Shown one piece after another: positions 8,886-14,335 of a stretch of 64,000 bases of DNA. Positions within the stretch are counted from its first letter, which is position 1. Every line of letters begins with the position of its first letter. The stretch is taken from NCBI RefSeq assembly GCF_000010785.1, contig NC_013799.1:496001-560000 (forward strand), in the 5' to 3' direction. The DNA is from Hydrogenobacter thermophilus TK-6. Lineage in GTDB: Bacteria; Aquificota; Aquificia; Aquificales; Aquificaceae. The notes below the pieces were generated by a model, which saw only the letters and a list, made by a program, of their open reading frames with translations, was not told the DNA's origin and did not search any database. A program made the translations under genes and the position numbers.

Positions 8886-9179
8886 TTAAAAGTGTAGTTC
8901 TTCTTTTTTGTAGACTATAAGCCTTCTTAAGTTTCGCCTTATCTGATACTCTTTCCTTGCGAGCCACCCTATGATAAAAAACCTGAAAATGCCTAAGGCA
9001 CGTAAGGTCTTGCTGCTGGACACAAGCCATCTTGCGTGTGGTAAGTCTTCAAGATACTTTGGCAAGGCAAAATAGTATATACGGGTATATTTGCGACCCC
9101 GCCAATCACGGTATTCTTCAATGGTGGGGGCGCAAGCGGTCCGCACAGCCCTAAAGTAAAGTTTTCTTAATGCTCTCAT
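8886..9179 (-). CDS. Hypothetical basic protein; 3' half of a split gene
   Basis: 97 residues, very basic and Arg-rich with aromatic clusters (RDWRGRKYTRIYYFALPKYLEDLPHARWL, read in pieces) and a hydrophobic stretch ALGIFRFFIIGWLA. Not recognised. The ATG at 9179 has only a weak site (AAAGAG). Joining this frame with the first 24 codons of the ORF starting at 9541, by removing 266 bases between two direct repeats, gives one continuous ~129-residue protein. The present start may therefore be internal to the original gene. It could still be translated from the inner ATG. Confidence 0.5.
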   Translation of the reverse strand: MRALRKLYFRAVRTACAPTIEEYRDWRGRKYTRIYYFALPKYLEDLPHARWLVSSSKTLRALGIFRFFIIGWLARKEYQIRRNLRRLIVYKKEELHF

Positions 9180-9203
9180 CTCTTTATAGGAAATTTGCGA
9201 GCT

Positions 9204-9227
9204 AAAACCTTGTATCTATGATGCGGG
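9204..9227. repeat. Direct repeat, inner copy bounding the structured segment
   Basis: This 24-base copy matches 9470-9493 at 19 of 24 positions. It lies at the downstream side of the segment with respect to the split gene. Confidence 0.7.
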
Positions 9228-9469
9228 GATACAGCTCGCCCCGAAGGGGTTGACAGGAGAGCTGTTGTGGAGTAAATTAACAAATAGCTTAAATGCCCCA
9301 CCGTTCCCGAGAAGGGGTTCAACGACTTTAAGGGTGGGGTAGAAAGGTGAAGGGGCTGAAAGTAGCTCCATCTGCCCAAAGGTATCTCCGCCTTGGGCAG
9401 GGTAGGAGTAGGGGCGGTGTGAACCCGCCTGTGGTGGTAAGGCACCCAGAAGAGAGTGTAAACCCACCC
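9204..9469 (-). other. 266-bp structured segment inserted in an early gene (MITE-like or RNA element)
   Basis: The segment is bounded by 24-base direct repeats (19 of 24 identical). It contains three strong stems: ACAGCTC/GAGCTGT (9231-9237/9259-9265) around a CCCC-GAA-GGGG hairpin; CCCCACC/GGTGGGG (9296-9302/9333-9339) around CCC-GAGAA-GGG; and CTGCCCAA/TTGGGCAG (9372-9379/9393-9400). On the - strand the first stem shows a C(UUCG)G-type loop. Its length is not a multiple of three. Deleting it with one repeat restores one reading frame. Confidence 0.55.
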
Positions 9470-9493
9470 GAAGCCTTGCATCTTTGATGCAGG
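9470..9493. repeat. Direct repeat, outer copy bounding the structured segment
   Basis: Second copy of the 24-base repeat. It also contains the small palindrome TGCATC-ttt-GATGCA (9477-9491) and encodes the residues PASKMQGF of the split gene. Confidence 0.7.
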
Positions 9494-9537
9494 GTAGTTC
9501 ACTTCTTCCCAAGTTCTCTCAAACTCTTCCTTGGCAC

Positions 9538-9774
9538 TCATTTTCCTACCTCCAAACACACATCAAATACCACCCTTTCCCTCTTCGGGAGCGTGTCTAT
9601 GTACTTGCATACCTGTACAAGGTGGTATCTTAAATACTGGTTCTCTTCTACGACCCGTTGAGCTTCCGCCTGGAGTCTGAGAGATAGAACAAGAACAACC
9701 AGGGAAGCGAAGACCGCAAACAAGCTCAGCGTCATCTCCCAGCCATCCTTTATACTGCGTATTCTCTTAAGCAT
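9538..9774 (-). CDS. Small membrane-anchored coiled-coil protein
   Basis: 78 residues, not recognised. One transmembrane helix (about 13-34, LSLFAVFASLVVLVLSL) is followed by a helical, probably coiled-coil segment (RLQAEAQRVVEENQYLRYHL) and a charged tail. The form resembles small phage membrane proteins involved in exclusion or lysis control, but this is only an analogy. The start follows GAGGAGGTGGAGCA. It overlaps its neighbours on both sides (25 bases with the 9977 gene, 4 bases with the 9541 ORF). Confidence 0.6.
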   Translation of the reverse strand: MLKRIRSIKDGWEMTLSLFAVFASLVVLVLSLRLQAEAQRVVEENQYLRYHLVQVCKYIDTLPKRERVVFDVCLEVGK

Positions 9775-9977
9775 TGCTCCACCTCCTCAAGGTCTTTGAG
9801 CTTGCGAATTTCTCTAACTATGAGAAGGTTAGGCTCGTATTTGAGAACCTCGTAAAGAACCCACCCTTTTACCTGCTGAACCGCGAGCAGGTAGGGGGTG
9901 AGCCAAAGGTGGCGGTAATAAAAGAGGTCAAACTCGCACCTGCTATTGGCGTTTAGCTCCACCACTTTAAGTGTCAT
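9750..9977 (-). CDS. Small hypothetical protein of the early operon
   Basis: 75 residues, not recognised. It begins MTLKVVELNANSRCEFDLFYY and ends in a charged helix (KLKDLEEVEQCLREY). The ATG at 9977 has an ideal site (GGAGG, 7 bases). An in-frame ATG five codons earlier lies inside that site. It overlaps the next gene by 25 bases and is soluble by appearance. Confidence 0.6.
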   Translation of the reverse strand: MTLKVVELNANSRCEFDLFYYRHLWLTPYLLAVQQVKGWVLYEVLKYEPNLLIVREIRKLKDLEEVEQCLREYAV

Positions 9978-10000
9978 AGCTCCTACCTCCATGATTTTTT

Positions 10001-10039
10001 TTAAGGGGGAAGGGGGGTGGGTAGCCCGTTCTTACCCAT
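10001..10039 (-). CDS. Possible 12-residue leader peptide
   Basis: The strong site AAGGAGGTAGAG is followed by ATG and a 12-codon frame ending TAA (MGKNGLPTPLPP). TGGGTA/TACCCA forms a small stem across its start, and a run of A follows its end. It lies between the first two early genes. The Pro-rich end could stall ribosomes, but there is no other evidence of function. Confidence 0.25.
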   Translation of the reverse strand: MGKNGLPTPLPP

Positions 10040-10075
10040 CTCTACCTCCTTAGGTATTGCTTTAGCATTGACTTG

Positions 10076-10423
10076 TTAGCAACGCTCTACCTCCGCTGAT
10101 ATGACCGTTTCTAAATCGTCGATGAAATCAAACAGAAGCTCAAGGATTTGCTCGTTCGTAAGCTCAACATAACTGGTTTCCTCCCTAAGGGTCTTTAACC
10201 TCTTTTTAATCCAGCCCGAGAGCTTTAGCGCACGGGCTTCAGCAAGTAGCTCTTGCACTCTTTCGTATCTCCTGAACCAGTCCATTAAAAAGGGATATGG
10301 GGGGTTAAGAATCCGCTCTGCTAAGACCCCGTGCCCCCTGAGAAAGTTGAGGAAATCATGGTTTTCCCTCAGGGACACTGCAAGGGCTTCCATGCTTCTT
10401 CCAATGGTCTTAACTTCCTTCAT
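10076..10423 (-). CDS. Hypothetical protein, first gene of the leftward early operon
   Basis: 115 residues, not recognised. Almost entirely helical and charged (MKEVKTIGRSMEALAVSLRE at the start, EQILELLFDFIDDLETVISAE near the end). The start has the site AAGGAGGTAAGAGCC before ATG. The promoter/operator at 10454-10493 lies directly upstream, so it is the first product made from the leftward promoter. Phage genes in this place often modify host or repressor function, but no motif shows this here. Confidence 0.65.
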   Translation of the reverse strand: MKEVKTIGRSMEALAVSLRENHDFLNFLRGHGVLAERILNPPYPFLMDWFRRYERVQELLAEARALKLSGWIKKRLKTLREETSYVELTNEQILELLFDFIDDLETVISAEVERC

Positions 10424-10453
10424 GGCTCTTACCTCCTTGGGTTGATAGGTATA

Positions 10454-10493
10454 AATATATCACAAATAGTGAAGGTTGTCAAGTCAAATTGTG
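10454..10493 (-). promoter_or_regulatory. Leftward early promoter with operator (pL-like)
   Basis: On the - strand TTGACA (10482-10477), a 17-base spacer and TATATT (10459-10454) precede the early operon, with transcription starting about 24 bases before the ATG at 10423. The upstream part CACAATTTGACTTGACA is identical over 17 bases to the rightward module at 11690-11706. The spacer and -10 are also largely shared, which indicates control by the same repressor. Confidence 0.8.
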
Positions 10494-10497
10494 AAAC

Positions 10498-10525
10498 TTG
10501 TCATGACTTTGGTCTGGCGTAAATT
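10498..10525 (+). promoter_or_regulatory. Possible promoter of the exported-protein gene
   Basis: TTGTCA (10498-10503), a 16-base spacer and TAAATT (10520-10525) precede the gene at 10554. It lies back to back with the leftward early promoter, so repressor bound at the operator could act on both. Confidence 0.35.
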
Positions 10526-10553
10526 GGGGAAACTAAACAAAGGGGGTAGAGTT

Positions 10554-10799
10554 ATGAAGAAAGTGCTTCTTGTACTGGTAGTGCTGGGTGGCGCTTTTGC
10601 TCTTGACCGCTTGTATGACTACAGACTTCCTAAGTCCTCACGCCCTTACAAAGATTACTGGGGGAACAGCTACAAACACTACGACAACCTGTGGAAGGAC
10701 ACAGACAGGGATGGGGTAATGAATTACTACGACTACAACGACAGAAACCCAAACATCTGGACACCTTACCAGAAGGGGTATAAGAACTGGGATTGGTGA
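10554..10799 (+). CDS. Small exported protein with a Ca-binding-like loop; lysogenic conversion candidate
   Basis: 81 residues. A signal peptide (MKKVLLVLVVLGGAFA) precedes a very aromatic, Tyr/Asp-rich mature part. DTDRDGVMNYYD at about residues 53-64 fits the 12-residue DxDxDG calcium loop of EF-hand and thrombospondin type 3 repeats. The ATG at 10554 follows AAAGGGGGT; a longer frame upstream has no site. It sits alone and is oriented against the early operon, next to the repressor gene, a typical place for genes expressed in the lysogen. The function is unknown. Confidence 0.65.
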   Translation: MKKVLLVLVVLGGAFALDRLYDYRLPKSSRPYKDYWGNSYKHYDNLWKDTDRDGVMNYYDYNDRNPNIWTPYQKGYKNWDW

Positions 10800-10806
10800 A
10801 ACAGGA

Positions 10807-10962
10807 TTATCTTGTTCTTCTGTGGCGCTGTATATAATCAATAAAATCGTCTAATAGGTAAGCTTCTACCATAAGGTCAGTGCGCTTTGGGTTTCCAAGC
10901 CTTGAAGCGGGATACATCTTCATGTTAGTAATGGAAATAAAGATGGTTGCCACGACTTCCAT
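10807..10962 (-). CDS. Possible small protein downstream of the repressor
   Basis: A 51-residue frame beginning MEVVATIFISITNMKMYPASRLG and ending RRTR. It is open in the same phase as the repressor directly after its TGA, so it could be an eroded C-terminal extension, a readthrough product or a small gene. No Shine-Dalgarno site precedes the ATG. The composition looks like protein (LMVEAYLLDDFIDYI), but support is weak. Confidence 0.3.
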   Translation of the reverse strand: MEVVATIFISITNMKMYPASRLGNPKRTDLMVEAYLLDDFIDYIQRHRRTR

Positions 10963-11003
10963 ATAAAGAAGATTAAACTCACTACCGCTATAATGAAAGA
11001 CAT
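10920..11003 (-). CDS. Possible 27-residue membrane peptide coupled to the repressor
   Basis: The repressor stop TGA is followed after one base by ATG, and the end of the repressor gene (GGAGGTGGAG) serves as a well-spaced binding site. The peptide MSFIIAVVSLIFFIWKSW has one hydrophobic helix and a short Pro/Leu tail. If translated it would be made in the lysogen with the repressor, as for small exclusion or toxin peptides. It shares bases with the 51-codon frame in another phase. Confidence 0.35.
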   Translation of the reverse strand: MSFIIAVVSLIFFIWKSWQPSLFPLLT

Positions 11004-11004
11004 A

Positions 11005-11667
11005 TCACTCCACCTCCATAGGCTCTATTTTGGGGAGTTTTTTCAATACCCTGCCGAGGACTTTAATCTCTTCGGTGAGTTTCTGGGGTGCATATTTGCG
11101 ATTATCAGGGACGAGTTCCCACTGGTTGTCTACTTTGTGCACCCTGCGGATAAATAGACCGTTGCCCTGGCTGGCAAAAAGAAATATGCCACCCTCGTAA
11201 AGCTGTAAGTCTGTGGGGTCTACAAGGACAAGCCAATCCTTTGGAATGGTCGGCTCCATGCTATCACCTTCCACCTCAAAGGCGCTGACCGTTTTCTTGG
11301 GGAGCTGTGTCCTTTTTATGAGAGTATAGTCATCGGTTATAACTTCTCCGCCCGCTCCTACCCCAGTTATTATTGGTATGGCTATGTATTCCCTTTCTAT
11401 TACTTCGGGAGAGGGTGGATATTCCTTAGTGGGTTCTTCCTCAATAAAGTAGACTTCAGGGATATTTAAAGTTTCCGCTATTTTGCGAAGTATAGCGGGG
11501 GATACCGCTCTTTGATTGTTGATAATCATGGACAACCCAGACTGAGTTAGCCCCGTTAGTTTGGCGAGGCGGTATATGGATAACCCCTTTTCTTGTAAAA
11601 GCTTCTTCAGTTTTTCACCTATAAAATATCCCCGCCGCGTAGCTTTCATCTCTATAAGCTTAACCAT
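11005..11667 (-). CDS. CI/LexA-type phage repressor with altered S24 active site
   Basis: 220 residues. An XRE-type HTH at about 28-50 (GLSIYRLAKLTGLTQSGLSMIINN) is followed by an S24 peptidase fold from about 95. An Ala-Gly bond is present (A105-G106) and the nucleophile is Ser136 (VEGDSMEPT). The expected catalytic Lys position, FxxK in CI and LexA, reads LFIRRV, so Arg174 replaces Lys. Self-cleavage may therefore be lost. The start follows GGAGG by 7 bases. The operator copies on both sides show its likely binding sites. Confidence 0.88.
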   Translation of the reverse strand: MVKLIEMKATRRGYFIGEKLKKLLQEKGLSIYRLAKLTGLTQSGLSMIINNQRAVSPAILRKIAETLNIPEVYFIEEEPTKEYPPSPEVIEREYIAIPIITGVGAGGEVITDDYTLIKRTQLPKKTVSAFEVEGDSMEPTIPKDWLVLVDPTDLQLYEGGIFLFASQGNGLFIRRVHKVDNQWELVPDNRKYAPQKLTEEIKVLGRVLKKLPKIEPMEVE

Positions 11668-11689
11668 CCGTTAACCTCCACACAAGACG

Positions 11690-11729
11690 CACAATTTGAC
11701 TTGACATGCTTAACTAATCGTGATATATT
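11690..11729 (+). promoter_or_regulatory. Rightward early promoter with operator (pR-like)
   Basis: TTGACA (11701-11706), a 17-base spacer and TATATT (11724-11729) stand directly before the Cro-like gene. The 17 bases CACAATTTGACTTGACA (11690-11706) are identical to the leftward module. The start point predicted 7 bases after the -10 nearly coincides with the ATG at 11737, implying a leaderless message. The module also overlaps the leader of the divergent repressor gene. Confidence 0.8.
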
Positions 11730-11736
11730 CAAGATA

Positions 11737-11985
11737 ATGGTAAAACAGACAGAGCTGGCAAGGAAAATCGGAAAGGCTCCTTCCGCAATCTCCCAAATCC
11801 TACATAAAAAGAGGCGGGCGGATCTGCCAACTGCGGTGGCTATTGAAAAAGCCTCTGATGGGCAGCTAAAGGTAGAGAAGCTTGTCCGTCCAGAGGTAGC
11901 ACAAGCTCTAAAAGAGTATTTAAGGCTAAGGTGTCCATCCATGCCTAAAAATGTAGATGTGGGAGAGGAAGATGTTAGTAAGTGA
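11737..11985 (+). CDS. Cro-like HTH regulator, probably leaderless
   Basis: 82 residues. A helix-turn-helix lies at about 4-33 (TELARKIGKAPSAISQILHKKRRADLPTA, read in pieces), followed by a helical tail. It is divergent from the repressor and is the first gene of the rightward operon, the classical Cro place. The HTH requires a start at or before 11737, and that ATG is only about 8 bases after the -10 box with no binding site, so leaderless translation is likely. It overlaps the next gene by 14 bases. Confidence 0.75.
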   Translation: MVKQTELARKIGKAPSAISQILHKKRRADLPTAVAIEKASDGQLKVEKLVRPEVAQALKEYLRLRCPSMPKNVDVGEEDVSK

Positions 11986-12370
11986 GTTAAAGGACAAGCT
12001 TACAGACAGTCTAAATAAGGTAGTGAGGAAATACTCCGCAAGGGTGGTAGCAAAGGTTTTTAGAGTCAAACCCCCCACAGTCTGGCAATGGAGTGCGGGA
12101 GAAAGAGAAAATCCGCTGACCAAAACGCTGGAATTCCTGATGTGGCTAAAACACAGAGACCCCGAGATGTTTACGGAAATAGCGAGTGTTTTTATGCAGG
12201 TTGTAAGTGAAGAAGCTCACAAAACGCTCCAGATAAAAGAGTTCGCTGTAAAGCTCTTTAAGTACTACATAGATGATCACAAATACGATGTGAAGGAAAG
12301 GGCGGAGCTGGAGAGGGAGTTCAAAAGGCTCTTGGAGGAGGTAAAAATCTTGGAGGAGGTAAAAAGATGA
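11972..12370 (+). CDS. Second HTH protein of the early right operon
   Basis: 132 residues. A probable DNA-binding HTH (SARVVAKVFRVKPPTVWQWSAGE) at about 23-45 is followed by a long helical, charged C-terminal part ending in a short tandem repeat (LLEEVKILEEVKR; the DNA repeats TTGGAGGAGGTAAAAA). The position after Cro and before the primase resembles CII or a replication accessory factor. The start at 11972 follows GAGAGGAAG. It overlaps the primase start as ATGA. Confidence 0.65.
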   Translation: MLVSELKDKLTDSLNKVVRKYSARVVAKVFRVKPPTVWQWSAGERENPLTKTLEFLMWLKHRDPEMFTEIASVFMQVVSEEAHKTLQIKEFAVKLFKYYIDDHKYDVKERAELEREFKRLLEEVKILEEVKR

Positions 12371-14319
12371 AAGGAGAACAAGCAATTAAAATTTTATGGC
12401 AGACCCTCTTTCCTGTCAAGTTTGCGAAGGGGGAATATGCGGAAGTAATATACGACGACGGAGACAGGCACTTCAAGTATGCGCTCCACATTGAAACCCT
12501 TGAAGAACTTGAGGAATTTATAAGGGAATACAACGAAAAAGTAAACTTTGCCATATGTCCGAATACAAGGGAACCCAAAAGGTTGGCAAAAAGAACAGGC
12601 TACACGGAGATAAAGAGGCAAAAGGCTATCCTGATTGACATTGAAGACCCCGAGAGCCACACGCTAAAGAAACCCGAGGAAGTCCGACACTACATCATAG
12701 AGTTTGCGAAAAGCGTCCCTGAAAGCATACGGAAAGCTGTAAAGTTCTCAGCATATACGGGGGGCGGTGGACTGATTTGTATAGAGCTTTCCAGATGGGT
12801 TGAACGGGGCGAGATAGAGATAGTTTACGATTGGCTTCGGGAAAGGGTGAAAGACTTCAGGTATGTGGACAAGAGTAGTTTAAACCCCGCTCAAGCTCAG
12901 AGGCTCATAGGAACTATCAATGCAAAGTACAAAGTAGAGACTTTCATCTTCAAGCTAAACGAAAATTGTGAGTCTCTGGATGTAGATGCGATAATAACCG
13001 AGTTTAACGCAAGGCAAAATGTAGAGATAGAAAGGCATGCGGAGATAGAAAGGCACAAGGGGAAGATCAAGAATATTGAGGAGATTGTAAGGGAGATAAA
13101 GAAAAGGATTAAGTTTAAAGACCTCGGACTTGAGGGCGAAGATTACGGGTATTATGAGAGAATATCCTGTCCCTTCCACCCTCCTGACAGAACCCCCTCC
13201 TTTGTGATTTACCACAATGGGGATGGAGATGTGGGAGTTGACTTCCACACAGGAGAAGCCCACGACATCATAGGCATTTATCAAAAGCTCTATGAAAAGG
13301 ACTTTATAACTGCAGTAAGAGAACTTGCACAAAGGGCTGGCATAAAGGTTGTCCTGAGTTCGGAGGAAAAGAAAAAACTTCAAAAAGAGCAGGCACTTGC
13401 GGACTTTGACCCGCACGCCTACATAACAGAAGAGCTAAAAATAAGGTCTGCTATCCGCTACAGAATAAACGGCGAGTACCACTTTGATTTCTTTGTGGAG
13501 AACAGAGAAGGAGAAGTTGTAAAGCTCTCTGAGAGCCTCTTTAAACTGCAAGAGTGGAGATATAGTCTCCGACTTTTTGGAGCGCACACAGGCTATAAAC
13601 CTGCACCACTCCCAGCGAAGGCTCAGGAAGAAGCCTGGGAGCTGGTGATAGATGCTTTGTTTGAAGTGTCTGAAAAGGACGAAGAGTTTGATAAATCTGA
13701 GCTTCCCTGGGAATTGGAGGAACTACAAAGGGTTATAAGGGAAGCACCCGCAACGGATATTATGGATGACTTTGTCCTGTCCAAGAGCAGGTATGTAAAA
13801 CTGGTGGTGGGGGATACGGTATATGTTAGCCTTACCGCACTATTGCGTCGGTTAAAGATAAACCCCACCTTTGAACGCATAAACCTTAAAAAGGTGTCTC
13901 AGCTCCTCAGGGAGCTGGGCGCCAAGCCAGAAAGGATTTATGTGGACGGCTACCGCATAAGAGCATGGAGGCTACCGGAAGGGGACTGGAGGGTTGTGGA
14001 CACTATGGACACCACTGGACACTACAAAGGAGATGGTAGTGTCCACAAGGAAAGCCTTGAAACACGGGGCGCTGATGGATTTGTGGACACTATGGACACC
14101 ATTGAGGAGGACGAAAAAAAAGTGATGAAAAAAAATTCCATTGAAAATGGGTGTGTGGTGTCCACAAGTGGGCATATTCAAAATGTTGAAACTCAAGCAT
14201 TTGAGATAGGTATGGACACTATGGACAGTATGGACACTACCACTGGTGGGCAAAGTGTCCAGAGGGGGGACAAGAAGGTTGACGAAGACGATGACGACCT
14301 TAGTTGGCTGAACTTTTAG
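12367..14319 (+). CDS. AEP-type primase/polymerase with a degenerate zinc-finger domain and SSB-like tail
   Basis: 650 residues. The N-terminal part resembles archaeo-eukaryotic primases: AILIDIED (Asp91, Glu93), the Gly-rich TGGGGLICIEL (131-141) without the usual His, and VDKSSLNPAQAQRLIGTINAKY (Asp168 to 188). A DnaG/CHC2-like segment follows at about 268-326 (CPFHPPDRTPSF ... AVRELAQRAGI), but its second Cys pair is missing. A linker with repeated MDTMDT, encoded by iterons, leads to an acidic end DEDDDDLSWLNF that recalls the partner-binding tip of SSB. It is likely the phage replication initiator/primase. Confidence 0.75.
   Translation: MKGEQAIKILWQTLFPVKFAKGEYAEVIYDDGDRHFKYALHIETLEELEEFIREYNEKVNFAICPNTREPKRLAKRTGYTEIKRQKAILIDIEDPESHTLKKPEEVRHYIIEFAKSVPESIRKAVKFSAYTGGGGLICIELSRWVERGEIEIVYDWLRERVKDFRYVDKSSLNPAQAQRLIGTINAKYKVETFIFKLNENCESLDVDAIITEFNARQNVEIERHAEIERHKGKIKNIEEIVREIKKRIKFKDLGLEGEDYGYYERISCPFHPPDRTPSFVIYHNGDGDVGVDFHTGEAHDIIGIYQKLYEKDFITAVRELAQRAGIKVVLSSEEKKKLQKEQALADFDPHAYITEELKIRSAIRYRINGEYHFDFFVENREGEVVKLSESLFKLQEWRYSLRLFGAHTGYKPAPLPAKAQEEAWELVIDALFEVSEKDEEFDKSELPWELEELQRVIREAPATDIMDDFVLSKSRYVKLVVGDTVYVSLTALLRRLKINPTFERINLKKVSQLLRELGAKPERIYVDGYRIRAWRLPEGDWRVVDTMDTTGHYKGDGSVHKESLETRGADGFVDTMDTIEEDEKKVMKKNSIENGCVVSTSGHIQNVETQAFEIGMDTMDSMDTTTGGQSVQRGDKKVDEDDDDLSWLNF
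13997..14261 (+). other. Candidate phage replication origin inside the primase gene
   Basis: The heptamer TGGACAC occurs at 13997, 14006, 14016, 14084, 14093, 14213 and 14231, with TGGACAG at 14222 and the inverse GTGTCCA at 14039, 14158 and 14255. Neighbouring copies are spaced 9-10 bases apart. An A-rich stretch (14111-14139) that could melt lies between the groups. Iterons plus an A-rich tract inside a replication gene are the layout of lambda ori in gene O. Confidence 0.6.
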
Positions 14320-14335
14320 GATAGGAGGACTGGCT

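Larger units (their letters stand above)
9176..9541 (-). pseudogene. 5' half of the split early gene, reading on into the inserted segment
   Basis: The ATG at 9541 has a strong site (GGAGG, 8 bases) and the first ~24 codons (MSAKEEFERTWEEVNYPASKMQGF) look like real protein. The remaining ~97 codons are Pro/Ser/His-rich, match strong hairpins in the DNA and are open in a second frame as well, so they do not look like a selected protein. I regard this as the 5' part of a gene interrupted by the 9204-9469 segment. A short translated product is possible. Confidence 0.5.

Noticed and set aside
9204..9469. Classical group I or group II intron
   Set aside because: I could not find the conserved core (GACTA-type P7 or domain V) or a fitting internal guide sequence; only the frame-restoring geometry suggests an intervening sequence.
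9204..9493. Diversity-generating retroelement template/variable repeat
   Set aside because: The repeats are only 24 bases, the differences are not adenine-specific, and no reverse transcriptase is in the window.
9216..9512. 98-codon frame on the - strand inside the structured segment, with a phrase faintly like a methyltransferase EPLLGNGGAF motif
   Set aside because: It overlaps the other frame in a hairpin-rich segment, lacks the rest of any methyltransferase fold and has no good start site.
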